NCBI GenBank assembly: GCA_041397525.1
Contig: JAWKWL010000002.1
Span: 496,001 to 560,000 of the forward strand
Reading direction: 5' to 3'
DNA from: BOKV01 sp041397525
GTDB taxonomy: Bacteria; Pseudomonadota; Alphaproteobacteria; Rhizobiales; Rhizobiaceae
Length of the DNA stretch: 64,000 bases
The translations under genes were made by a program, and so were the position numbers. Every line of letters starts with the position of its first letter. Within the stretch, counting starts at the first letter, position 1. Shown piece after piece: positions 9,085-17,764 of this stretch. Below the pieces are notes generated by a model, which saw only the letters and a list, made by a program, of their open reading frames with translations, did no database searches and was not told the DNA's origin.

Positions 9085-10613
9085 TCAGGCGAAGTTCTTC
9101 GCGAAGGCGTCAATCGCCGCAACGAGCTTTTCCTTCAGGCCGTCTGTCAGCGCCTGTTCGGTACGGATACCGTCGAGTATGTCCTTGTGTTCGCTGCGAA
9201 GCGAAGCGAGAAGACCACGCTCGAACGGACCAACCTGTGCAACAGTAAGCTTGTCGAGATAGCCGTTGACGCCGGCAAAGATCACCGCGACCTGCTCTTC
9301 CGTCTTCAGCGGCGAGAACTGCGGCTGTTTCAGGAGTTCGGTCAGGCGAGCACCACGATTCAGCAGGCGCTGTGTTGCAGCGTCAAGATCCGAACCGAAC
9401 TGGGCGAAGGCCGCCATTTCACGATACTGGGCAAGTTCGCCCTTGATCGAACCGGCAACCTGCTTCATCGCCTTGATCTGGGCCGATGAACCAACGCGGA
9501 AACCGACAGCCGACGTTAACCGCCGGACGTACGCCCTGATAGAACAGGTTGGTTTCCAGGAAGATCTGGCCATCAGTGATCGAGATCACGTTTGTCGGGA
9601 TATAGGCAGACACGTCGTTGGCCTGGGTTTCGATGACCGGCAGAGCCGTCAGCGAGCCCGAGCCATTGTCCTCGTTCATCTTCGCAGCACGCTCCAGCAG
9701 ACGTGAATGCAGATAGAAAACGTCGCCCGGATAGGCTTCACGGCCCGGAGGACGACGAAGCAGCAGCGACATCTGGCGATAAGCAACCGCCTGCTTGGAC
9801 AGATCGTCGTAACCGATGAGTGCATGCTGGCCGTTGTCACGGAAATATTCGCCCATCGCGCAGGCTGCGAACGGCGCAAGAAACTGCATTGGCGCAGGAT
9901 CGGATGCAGTCGCCGCGATGATGATCGAGTAGTCGAGCGCACCGCGCTCTTCAAGCACCTTGACGAACTGTGCCACTGTCGAACGCTTCTGTCCGACCGC
10001 AACATAGACGCAATACAACTTGTCCTTTTCAGGGCCGCTGTCATGAATCGGCTTCTGGTTCAGGAATGTGTCAAGAATGATCGCGGTCTTACCGGTCTGA
10101 CGGTCACCGATGATCAGCTCGCGCTGGCCGCGGCCAACCGGGATGAGCGCATCGATTGCCTTGAGGCCGGTCGACATCGGTTCATGAACCGAACGGCGCG
10201 GGATGATGCCAGGCGCCTTGACGTCAACGCGGCGGCGTTCCTTTGCCTTGAGCGGGCCCTTGCCATCGATCGGATTGCCAAGGGCATCAACGACGCGACC
10301 GAGCAGTTCCGGTCCGACCGGAACGTCAACGATGGAACCGGTACGCTTGACCGTGTCGCCTTCCTTGATGTCACGGTCATCGCCGAACAGAACGACACCG
10401 GACATTGTCGGTTTCGAGGTTCAGCGCCATACCGGCAATGCCGCCTGAATTCAACCAGCTCACCGGCCTGAACATTGTCGAGGCCGTAGACGCGGGCAAA
10501 TGCCGTCGCCGACAGAAAGTACCTGACCTCAACTTCCGATACCTCGGCTTCTTGCTGAAGTTCTTGATCTGGTCCTTGAGAATTGCGGAAATTTCCGCTG
10601 CACGAATATCCAT
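9085..10613 (-). CDS. atpA: ATP synthase F1 subunit alpha (reading frame broken by several indels)
   Basis: The full AtpA (about 509 residues) is recognisable but spread over three frames. The start MDIRAAEISAILKDQIKNF begins at 10613, one frame carries ARVYGLDNVQAGELVEF, another GGIAGMALNLETDNV, another GVVLFGDDRDIKEGDTVKRTG through the Walker A GDRQTGKT to LETNLFYQGVRPAVNVG, and the C-terminus GSSAQIKAMKQVAGSIKGEL to the end is again shifted. I place single- or double-base indels near 9497, 9509, 10400, 10446, 10497, 10529 and 10552. Between 10497 and 10529 two insertions restore the frame and replace the expected GQVLSVGDGI by out-of-frame residues. AtpA is needed for F1 assembly, so sequence error is likelier than inactivation. 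Its ATG overlaps the atpH stop (TAATG). Confidence 0.9.
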
Positions 10614-11173
10614 TAGCCGACCTCTTTGAGCGCAAGCTTGAGGGAGGAAAGTTTTGTACGAAGCGATGTGTCGATCTGGCGTGAGCCGATCTTGACGATC
10701 ATGCCACCAAGAAGCGAAGGCTCAACCTTCGCATCAATCGCGACATCCTTGCCGACAACGCTCTTCAGCGCTGCCTTCAATTCCTTGGTCTGCGCAGCCG
10801 TCAACGGGCTGGCAACAGTAACTTCCGCACTCTCCTCACCGCGATGGGCGGCAAGCAGCTTGCGGAACGCACCGAGCATGTCCGGCATTACGAACAGTCG
10901 GCGATTGCGGGCAATCACACGGATGAGGTTGGCGGCGAGACCGCTCATCTTGAGTTTTGTCAAGATGGCGTCAATCGCACGAACCTGGTCCTGTGCAGAA
11001 AATACGGGAGAGCGCACGAGGCGCATCAGCTCATCGCTGCCGGCCATCAATGCGTCGAACCGCTCGAGATCCTTCTCGACCGCATCAAGCTTCCCGGCTT
11101 CGAGGGCCACCTCGAAAAGCGATGAAGCATAACGGCCGGCGACCCCGGAAGTCAGTGAGGCAGAGTTTTGCAC
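10613..11173 (-). CDS. atpH: ATP synthase F1 subunit delta
   Basis: The delta/OSCP subunit that links F1 to the peripheral stalk. Conserved parts are SGVAGRYASSLFEVALE at the N-terminus and GGMIVKIGSRQIDTSLRTKL at the C-terminus. I start it at GTG 11173 because AGGA lies five bases upstream and it gives 186 residues, the usual family length; a TTG at 11215 would add 14 unconserved residues. The stop TAA shares a base with the atpA start. It is the first gene of the operon. Confidence 0.92.
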   Translation of the reverse strand: MQNSASLTSGVAGRYASSLFEVALEAGKLDAVEKDLERFDALMAGSDELMRLVRSPVFSAQDQVRAIDAILTKLKMSGLAANLIRVIARNRRLFVMPDMLGAFRKLLAAHRGEESAEVTVASPLTAAQTKELKAALKSVVGKDVAIDAKVEPSLLGGMIVKIGSRQIDTSLRTKLSSLKLALKEVG

Positions 11174-11492
11174 TTTGGTCCTGTTTCCGGCATTTCCCGG
11201 TTCAACTTGCGCCAATCCGGGATGATTCCCGCATGATGGTGCTCTGCGCTTCGATTCCCTCTTTCCTTGCGGAAATTGTGACAGCGTCAGATCGTTGAAC
11301 TTGTTGATCTTTTTGCTTTGGTGATTTTTTCAGCCACATTGTTGCCGTCAAAACCGCGCTTCCCCTAGCACAGCGAATTCGGAGTCGCAACATACCAGCG
11401 TCTCATGAAAAGGTCTGATTGTCGCAGACACTGACGTTTTTTGCCCGTCCGGCGGTTCAACTGCCTTGCCTGCCACCGAATCAGGCGCCGTG
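11174..11492 (-). promoter_or_regulatory. Upstream region of the atp operon (319 bases, no gene seen)
   Basis: No reading frame here resembles a protein. It must hold the atpH promoter. A weak candidate on the minus strand is TTGACG (plus-strand 11346-11351) with a poor -10 (AAAATC) 17 bases downstream, in an A/T-rich stretch around 11300-11335. I see no convincing terminator for the preceding DUF4345-like gene. The promoter call is tentative. Confidence 0.3.
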
Positions 11493-12263
11493 TCAGCCTA
11501 TGAATCCCAGCACAACACCGACCACAAGCCCGCCAAGACCAAGCTCGAACATAAGCGAGAGCCAATTGAACAGGTTGTTGGCTCGGTCCGATAACATGGC
11601 AATCATCCTGCCAAAGCCTGTCATGATCCAGCAGATACCAAGGGCTAGCGCCATCAGCACACTGCCACCGCCGACAACCACTGCACCCGTTGCAAGATAG
11701 AAGCCCGCCAATGCCCCGCGCACCTCGCCAGCCATAACCGGGCTGTCCGGCGCAAGACGCATGATCGAGAGCGCGGTTCCAGGCAATGTCAGCGAGATCA
11801 AACCGAAGATGAACGTGATTGCGCCAACCGCAGCGATCAGCCAGTCGCCCCGTGACTGGGGAGCCGCAAACTCAAATTCCGGCAAACCATACTGCCAGAT
11901 GCAGGCCGCAGCCAGTGCTGCTGCGAGCACAAGCCGCGCCAGCACCAACTTGCTGCGCGCGCCATCGACAAGGATATGGATGATCTTTCCGCCGCTCGCC
12001 AACAGCCAGCTCAACCCGATTACCGCATGGATGTCCGGCTGACCAAAGAGCAGGGCGCTGATGGGCAGGCCAATCAGGAACCCGGCAAAACTGGAACGCC
12101 CCTCACCAATTGCCTCTGGATGCGATACCACCCCGGAAAGACCCATCCGGCCAAGCACCATTCGCGGAGCCAGAAATAAGCCCAGTCCTATGGCGAGCGT
12201 TGCTAGGGCGACAGCCACTGCCAGCCATTCGGCAAGGGTTGCGGGCAGGACAATATCGATCAT
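11493..12263 (-). CDS. DUF4345-like integral membrane protein with internal duplication
   Basis: 256 residues, almost all hydrophobic, with about eight predicted membrane segments. Two halves resemble each other: GLFLAPRMVLGRMGL, RSSFAGFLIGL and ASGGKIIHILVDGA in the first, and SLTLPGTALSIMRL, VRGALAGFYLATG and MTGFGRMIAMLSD in the second. This looks like two tandem DUF4345-type units; the function is unknown. From memory, related rhizobial proteins carry a database name suggesting a role in phage infection, which I could not check. It sits between the ATP-grasp gene and atpH, where priA and atpH are often neighbours, and a terminator precedes it, so it probably has its own promoter. Confidence 0.6.
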   Translation of the reverse strand: MIDIVLPATLAEWLAVAVALATLAIGLGLFLAPRMVLGRMGLSGVVSHPEAIGEGRSSFAGFLIGLPISALLFGQPDIHAVIGLSWLLASGGKIIHILVDGARSKLVLARLVLAAALAAACIWQYGLPEFEFAAPQSRGDWLIAAVGAITFIFGLISLTLPGTALSIMRLAPDSPVMAGEVRGALAGFYLATGAVVVGGGSVLMALALGICWIMTGFGRMIAMLSDRANNLFNWLSLMFELGLGGLVVGVVLGFIG

Positions 12264-12285
12264 CGGAAAACTTCCCGCTCAACAT

Positions 12286-12312
12286 GAAAAGGGCGGACCG
12301 CCTTGCCCGCCC
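12286..12312 (-). terminator. Intrinsic terminator after the ATP-grasp gene
   Basis: Stem GGGCGG (12291-12296) with CCGCCC (12307-12312); read on the minus strand the hairpin runs into TTTTCATG. It lies between the ATP-grasp gene and the DUF4345-like gene. Confidence 0.5.
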
Positions 12313-12334
12313 CTCGCTTCCGGAACCTTGTTCC

Positions 12335-13551
12335 TCACGCGGCCTTTTTCGTCAAGGCTTCCTGCATGTCACGCTTGTTCGCTGCGCGCTCTTTCAGGAC
12401 ATGCGCCTTGATGCCGGCATGCTCGTCAGCAATGATCTTCTTCATGTAGCCCATGGCCGCCAGCATGTGATCGTCAAGCACACCCTTCTGGTGCGCCACT
12501 TGCAGCATAATGAGATGCGGATCGTAGTTTGCCTCAATGATCACCGGACCGTCCGGGGATACAGCAATGTCGAACCCGATGATCAACGAGCCCTTTGTGA
12601 TGGTTGCCGCGGCGATCGCGGCTTCCCGGATTGCATCCCAGTGCGGCAGCTTCACGCCTTCATCCGCTTGCCGCATCTGGATGCGCTACCTGAGCCGCTG
12701 GCCATCAATACCCATGCCGGTCAGTTCTTGCCCAGGGTACCGGTCGTTGCGTCAACTGGTGCCAGCATGTTGCCGGCGCGCCAGAAGTTGTCAGCGACAT
12801 TGCCATTGCCGGTCAGCTTCGCACATACCCGGAAGATCTCCGGCCCGTTGCCGCGGTCAAGCGTCACAACGCGGATCGTTGGAACGCCACTGCCGCACAT
12901 TTCCTTGAGCATCTTGTGGGTCTCGACGCATTCCTGGAACAGGTAGGCCCCGTTGAAATGGGTCTCGATCTCGCTCCACAATTCCTCGACGCCAACGCTC
13001 TTGCCGTTCGACATCGTCAGACGTCCCTGCCCCTTGTCATAGCTGTTGAAGCGAGCCGAACCCAGGCTCTGCAAGGAATTGGTCGGTTTGCCGAAAATCG
13101 GGAAACTTGCCTTTTCCAGGAATTCCTTCACCGCCTGCGGGCTCTCGAGCCGGGTCGGCCGGTCCTTCGGATAGCGCCCGCCAATGATTGCCACAGTCTT
13201 TGTGCCCTTCAGGCCGAATCCGCGAAGCAGGTTTTCATAGGCCAGCTTGTCGTCCATCACACCGGTCCAGGGATTGCGCTCGAGGAAATGCCCCCAGATA
13301 TCGCGTGACTTTGTCAGGCCAACTGCCTTTTTCTTTTCCTCGTTCGTCCATACCTTGCCGTCGAAAAGACACATCGAATAATACTCGTCCACCGTCAGCT
13401 TGTTGCCACGCAGGCACCAGGTGACGAGTTCCTTCAACTGCTTTGTCAGTGGCTTGCCATATTCGGCGGCAACGCGCGGCATGACTTGCGCAAATGCCGG
13501 CATTTCCTTGACCGACATGTGGTCAAGCACGGAAGCATTGGTATCGCTCAT
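12335..13551 (-). CDS. Sugar-transfer-associated-type ATP-grasp protein (frame broken by indels)
   Basis: About 400 residues once frames are joined. The first 275 residues run from MSDTNASVLDHMSVKEMPAF to TTGTLGKN in one frame; the remaining 110, from EGVKLPHWDAI through GFDIAVSPDGPVIIEANYDP to the end, are in another. The ATP-grasp pieces are FPIFGKPTNSLQSLG (nucleotide-binding Lys), YLFQECVETHKML, VPTIRVVTLDRG and the metal-binding IIEANYDP. It resembles the family found with sugar-transferase genes, but no such genes are near, so the substrate is unknown. At least three indels lie between 12660 and 12728; VAHPDAASG, a fragment of the expected HPDxG motif, is in yet another frame. ATG 13551 is preceded by GGGGGA. 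Confidence 0.68.
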
Positions 13552-13675
13552 AGGGTCCCCCGGTGGCTGTGCGCCCGCCAATGGCGAACCGGCGCAGGAA
13601 TGGATTTGAGCGCGATCCTATCCCCACCCCGTAAATACAGGGTTAACCATCCCTTGGGGGCGACCCTGGCAAAGG

Positions 13676-15844
13676 CTACAGGAAGCTCTGCGGATCGACA
13701 TCGACCTGCAGCCGGATTGAGCCGCGCTCGCGTGGCGTTGATGAAAGCCATGCCCTGAGATAGGCCTGCATGTCCGAGCGCTTTTCACCATGCACCAGCA
13801 GGCGGAACCGGTAGCGCCCCCGGATCAGCGCCATGGGTGCCTCGGCAGGCCCCAGCACCAGGATACCTTTCCCGGCAGGTGCGAGCTTGCGGACTTGCCT
13901 CGCATGGTCTTCCGCCTCCTTGCGGCTCGCAGCCGAAATGATGATGCTTGCGAGCTTGCCGAAAGGCGGCAAGCCGGCGAGCCTGCGATGGTCGCTTTCC
14001 CGCTGGTAAAACGTCTCACTGTCGCCGGCCGCCAGTGCCTGTATCACCGGATGTTGTGGCTGATAGGTTTGCAACATGCCCCGGCTCGCTTCGCCCGAGC
14101 GCCCTGCCCTGCCTGTTACCTGCGACAGAAGCTGGAACGTACGCTCCGCCGCCCTCGGGTCGCCATTGGCGAGGCCAAGGTCTGCGTCCACCACACCAAC
14201 CAGTGCCATCAACGGGAAATTGTGTCCCTTGGCCACAAGTTGCGTGCCGATCACGATATCCGCCTCACCCTTGGCAATCGCTTCCAGTTCCAGCCGCAGC
14301 CGCGAAATACTGCCCAGCATGTCGGATGAAAGCACGATAATGCGCGCATCCGGGAAAAGCGTGGAGACTTCCTCTGCCAGCCGCTCGACACCGGGACCAC
14401 AGGCGGCCAGGTGGTCAAGCGTTCCACAATTCGGGCAGGCCTCCGGCACCGGTTCGTTGTAACCGCAGTGATGGCATTGCAATTGCTGGCGAAAGCGGTG
14501 CTCAACCAGCCATGAAGAGCAGTTCTTGCACTCGAACCGGTGTCCGCAAACCCTGCACAGTGTCAGCGGCGCATAACCGCGCCTGTTGAGGAACAGCAAA
14601 GACTGCCTGCCCGAGGAGAGCGTTTCGCTTACCGCTGCTGCAAGGCGCGGCGAGATGAACCGTCCGGATGGCGGCGCATCGCGGCGCATGTCAATGACGC
14701 TGATATCAGGCAGCAACGCATCGCCATACCGCCCAGGCAATTGCACATGGCGATATTTGCCCGATATCGCATTCTCTCGTGTCTCGAGCGAAGGTGTCGC
14801 TGACGCAAGGATCACCGGGATGCCTGCGCCATGTGCCCTCACCACCGCCATGTCGCGGGCGTTGTAGAATACACGGTCCTCCTGCTTGTAGGCTGGGTCA
14901 TGTTCCTCATCGACAATGATGAGCCCCGGATCACGAAACGGCAGGAAAAGCGCCGAGCGCGCACCGGCAACCACCCGGACCTGGCCCGTCGCCACCTGAC
15001 GCCAGACCTGCTCGCGCTTCCTGGCAGCAAGTTCGCTGTGCCATTCCGCCGGGCGCGAACCGAACCGCGCCTCGAAGCGCTCCAGAAAACTGGGTGTAAG
15101 GGCAATTTCCGGCAACAGGATAAGCACCTGCCTGCCTGCCACAAGTGCTGCCGCCACTGCCTCGAAATAGACTTCGGTCTTGCCTGAACCCGTGACCCCT
15201 TCAAGAAGCGTCGCCGAAAAGCCGCCCGCGGTAATCGTCTCGCGCAATGCATCAGCCGCATCCTGCTGGCCCGACGACAAGACCGGACTGTCATAACCCG
15301 GGTCCGGCGGAGCAACGATTGGCGGAACAGCAATATCCACCGTCTCGAAAACACCCGCTTTGGCGAGACCATCAATCACGGTCGCGCTGACACCTGCTGC
15401 ATGCGCAAGCCCCGACTTGGTCCAGGCCATTCCCGGCCTGGCGAGTTCAAGCACTGCTTCGCGCGGACCCGTCATGCGTTCGGGTTCACGCCCGCTGAAA
15501 CGCAATCCGGCCATCGGCGCAGGCGGATCAAACGCCGCCGGTGTCCGCAAGACCATGCGCAGCACCATGCCTGGGCTGGCAATGCAATAATCGGCGACCC
15601 ATCTTATGAAGGCCCGCATTTCGGTACTGAGCGGCGGACAATCAAATTTCTGTTCGACCGGGCGAAGTTTCCCCGCATCCACAGTATCGGGAAGGTCATC
15701 CCAAACCACACCAGCCACCATCCGCGGCCCAAGCGGCACCCGCACGATTTCACCGGGATGCAATTCAAGGCCCTCTGGCGCCACATAGGTATACGGACGA
15801 CCAGTCGGTATCGGCAGAAGAACGGAAACAGTTTGTTGCGCCAC
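13676..15844 (-). CDS. priA: Primosomal protein N' (replication restart helicase PriA)
   Basis: A superfamily 2 3'-5' DNA helicase that reloads the replisome at collapsed forks. About 720 residues: N-terminal 3'-DNA-binding domain (IPTGRPYTYVAPEGL), helicase core with Walker A EGVTGSGKTEVYFEA and Walker B IIVDEEHD, and between the helicase lobes the zinc-binding block CRVCGHRFECKNC with later CHHCGY and CPNCG, eight cysteines in all. HELICc motifs include GTQLVAKGHNFP and TGRAGR. I place the start at GTG 15844, where the conserved N-terminus begins; a TTG at 15940 is in frame but adds poorly conserved sequence. Divergent from the transaldolase gene. Confidence 0.93.
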   Translation of the reverse strand: MAQQTVSVLLPIPTGRPYTYVAPEGLELHPGEIVRVPLGPRMVAGVVWDDLPDTVDAGKLRPVEQKFDCPPLSTEMRAFIRWVADYCIASPGMVLRMVLRTPAAFDPPAPMAGLRFSGREPERMTGPREAVLELARPGMAWTKSGLAHAAGVSATVIDGLAKAGVFETVDIAVPPIVAPPDPGYDSPVLSSGQQDAADALRETITAGGFSATLLEGVTGSGKTEVYFEAVAAALVAGRQVLILLPEIALTPSFLERFEARFGSRPAEWHSELAARKREQVWRQVATGQVRVVAGARSALFLPFRDPGLIIVDEEHDPAYKQEDRVFYNARDMAVVRAHGAGIPVILASATPSLETRENAISGKYRHVQLPGRYGDALLPDISVIDMRRDAPPSGRFISPRLAAAVSETLSSGRQSLLFLNRRGYAPLTLCRVCGHRFECKNCSSWLVEHRFRQQLQCHHCGYNEPVPEACPNCGTLDHLAACGPGVERLAEEVSTLFPDARIIVLSSDMLGSISRLRLELEAIAKGEADIVIGTQLVAKGHNFPLMALVGVVDADLGLANGDPRAAERTFQLLSQVTGRAGRSGEASRGMLQTYQPQHPVIQALAAGDSETFYQRESDHRRLAGLPPFGKLASIIISAASRKEAEDHARQVRKLAPAGKGILVLGPAEAPMALIRGRYRFRLLVHGEKRSDMQAYLRAWLSSTPRERGSIRLQVDVDPQSFL

Positions 15845-15991
15845 CAGGAAAAGCACCAGAATTGCCGAATTTGAATTGAGTCGTCCCGCAGGGTAATGAC
15901 CTCGCTCGGGTTTTGCTATAATGCGATGCGCAACACACAAACAAGCTCCACCCGCCGGGCCTCAACGCTGACCCAATCAGAGGAAAAGCAC

Positions 15992-16648
15992 ATGAAATTC
16001 TTTGTCGATACCGCTGACGTTGCTGACATTCGTGAACTCAACGATCTGGGACTGGTCGATGGTGTCACCACAAACCCGTCGCTGATTGCCAAATCCGGCC
16101 GTGACATCATGGAAGTGACCAGGGAAATCTGCGGTATTGTCGATGGCCCGGTTTCAGCCGAAGTGACAGCAACCGATTTTGACGGCATGATGAAGGAGGC
16201 AGCAGTCCTTGCCGCCATTGCCGAAAACATCTGCATCAAGTTGCCGCTCACCCTGCCAGGCCTCAAGGCCTGCAAGGCGCTGACAAGTGCTGGTCACCAG
16301 ACCAATGTGACGCTCTGCTTCTCCTCGGCCCAGGCCCTGCTGGCAGCCAAGGCGGGCGCGACCTATATCTCGCCTTTCATCGGCCGCCTCGATGACATTG
16401 GCCTCGACGGCATGGATCTCATCCGCGAAATCCGTGCCATTTATGACAATTACGGATTTGGGACCCAGATCCTGGCGGCCTCGATCCGTTCGATCAACCA
16501 TGTTCAGCAGGCCGCCATCATCGGCGCGGATGTGGCGACAATCCCGCCGGCCACAATGAAGGGTCTCGTCAAGCATCCTTTGACCGACAAGGGGCTTGAT
16601 GCCTTCCTCGCTGACTGGGCCAAGACAGGCCAGAAGATTGGAAAGTAA
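15992..16648 (+). CDS. tal: Transaldolase (TalC/fructose-6-phosphate aldolase-like)
   Basis: A 218-residue small transaldolase, a TIM barrel acting on sugar phosphates in the pentose phosphate pathway or cleaving fructose 6-phosphate. The N-terminus MKFFVDTADVADIREL and GVTTNPSLIAKSGRD are diagnostic; the Schiff-base Lys lies in NICIKLPLTLPGL. QILAASIRSINHVQ and GADVATIPPATMKGLVKHPL complete the fold. The ATG follows AGGAAAAG (15981-15988). Next to priA, as in many rhizobia. Sequence alone does not separate transaldolase from fructose-6-phosphate aldolase activity. Confidence 0.9.
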   Translation: MKFFVDTADVADIRELNDLGLVDGVTTNPSLIAKSGRDIMEVTREICGIVDGPVSAEVTATDFDGMMKEAAVLAAIAENICIKLPLTLPGLKACKALTSAGHQTNVTLCFSSAQALLAAKAGATYISPFIGRLDDIGLDGMDLIREIRAIYDNYGFGTQILAASIRSINHVQQAAIIGADVATIPPATMKGLVKHPLTDKGLDAFLADWAKTGQKIGK

Positions 16649-16722
16649 AGACCGGGAGGTTGCGCCAAGGACGCCGGTCGCCCGATAACTCCCTGTTCAC
16701 CATGCAGGACTACAATGGCGGC

Positions 16723-17664
16723 ATGAGTGAAAACCTGCTCGTATTTTGTACACCCGAACTGGCAGAAGCCCGTAGGCAATGGCTTTCGCATCTGGCCGGC
16801 GAACGCCGTCTGGCGGCCAACACGCTGGAAGCCTATGAGCGTGACACACGACAATTCCTTGCTTTCCTGACATCCTATCTCGGCGGACCACCGACAATTG
16901 GCGATGTGGCGGACCTGCGCCCTGCAAATTTGCGTGGTTTCCTCGCGGAGCGGCGCAGGGAAGGCGCTGGTGCCCGGACGCTGGGACGCGGTCTTGCGGG
17001 GATTCGTTCGCTGATTCGTTTTCTGGAGCATCGTGGACAGGCAAGTTCTGCGGGACTGGCAATCACCCGCGCGCCGCGCCAGCCCAAGACCTTGCCCAAG
17101 CCGGTTACCGCAAGTCAGGCCATCCGGCTGACGCAAAGCGACGAGCAACTCAACGAGGAGCCCTGGATCTGCGCGCGTGACGCCGCAATCATGGCACTGC
17201 TCTATGGCTGCGGTCTTCGCCTGGGTGAGGCGTTGTCGCTCACACCCGGACAGTGGAAGCTTGCGTCGGGTGGAAGTTTGCGCATCACCGGCAAGGGAGG
17301 CAAGACGCGCATCGTGCCGTTGTTGGGGGTCGTTCGTCAGACGGTCGACGAATACCGCAAACTCTGTCCGTTCCAGCCGGACCAGGACGAACCACTGTTT
17401 CGCGGCGCACGCGGCGGCCCGCTTCAGCCGGCAATTGTTCAACGCTCAATGGCTAGATTGCGCGGCGCGCTTGGCTTGGCCGACAATGCAACACCGCACG
17501 CTTTGCGCCATTCATTCGCTACGCACTTGCTGGGCAATGGCGGCGACTTGCGCACGATCCAGGAGTTGCTGGGCCATGCCTCGCTTTCCACCACGCAAAT
17601 CTACACTGCGGTTGATACGGCGCGCCTGCTCGATGTCTATGAAAGGGCACATCCGCGCGCCTGA
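16723..17664 (+). CDS. xerC: Tyrosine recombinase XerC
   Basis: A 313-residue tyrosine recombinase that resolves chromosome dimers at dif together with XerD. The N-terminal SAM-like core-binding domain (about 1-110) starts with RRQWLSHLAGERRLAANTLE. The catalytic residues are visible: Arg in YGCGLRLGEALSL, Lys in ITGKGGKTRIVPL, HxxR in TPHALRHSFATHLL, His in LGHASLSTTQIY and the tyrosine nucleophile in that last motif. No phage genes surround it and it sits in the rhizobial priA neighbourhood, so a housekeeping XerC is likelier than an integrase. The start is uncertain; in-frame ATG 16702 and TTG 16660 are alternatives. Confidence 0.88.
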   Translation: MSENLLVFCTPELAEARRQWLSHLAGERRLAANTLEAYERDTRQFLAFLTSYLGGPPTIGDVADLRPANLRGFLAERRREGAGARTLGRGLAGIRSLIRFLEHRGQASSAGLAITRAPRQPKTLPKPVTASQAIRLTQSDEQLNEEPWICARDAAIMALLYGCGLRLGEALSLTPGQWKLASGGSLRITGKGGKTRIVPLLGVVRQTVDEYRKLCPFQPDQDEPLFRGARGGPLQPAIVQRSMARLRGALGLADNATPHALRHSFATHLLGNGGDLRTIQELLGHASLSTTQIYTAVDTARLLDVYERAHPRA

Positions 17665-17764
17665 GATCACACTGGGAAACTGGCGAAAACCCGGCTTTCT
17701 GCTTTAACCGGATATGCAGGATTTCCTCCTATCCTTGCCGTCCGGACCATCAGGCAGGAAAGCT

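Noticed and set aside
9085..10613. Programmed frameshifting or real inactivation of atpA
   Set aside because: Seven shifts in both directions without slippery sites, in a gene essential for F1, point to sequence error.
16723..17664. Phage or island integrase
   Set aside because: The recombinase has XerC features, lies in the housekeeping priA neighbourhood, and no att sites, tRNA or phage genes are nearby.
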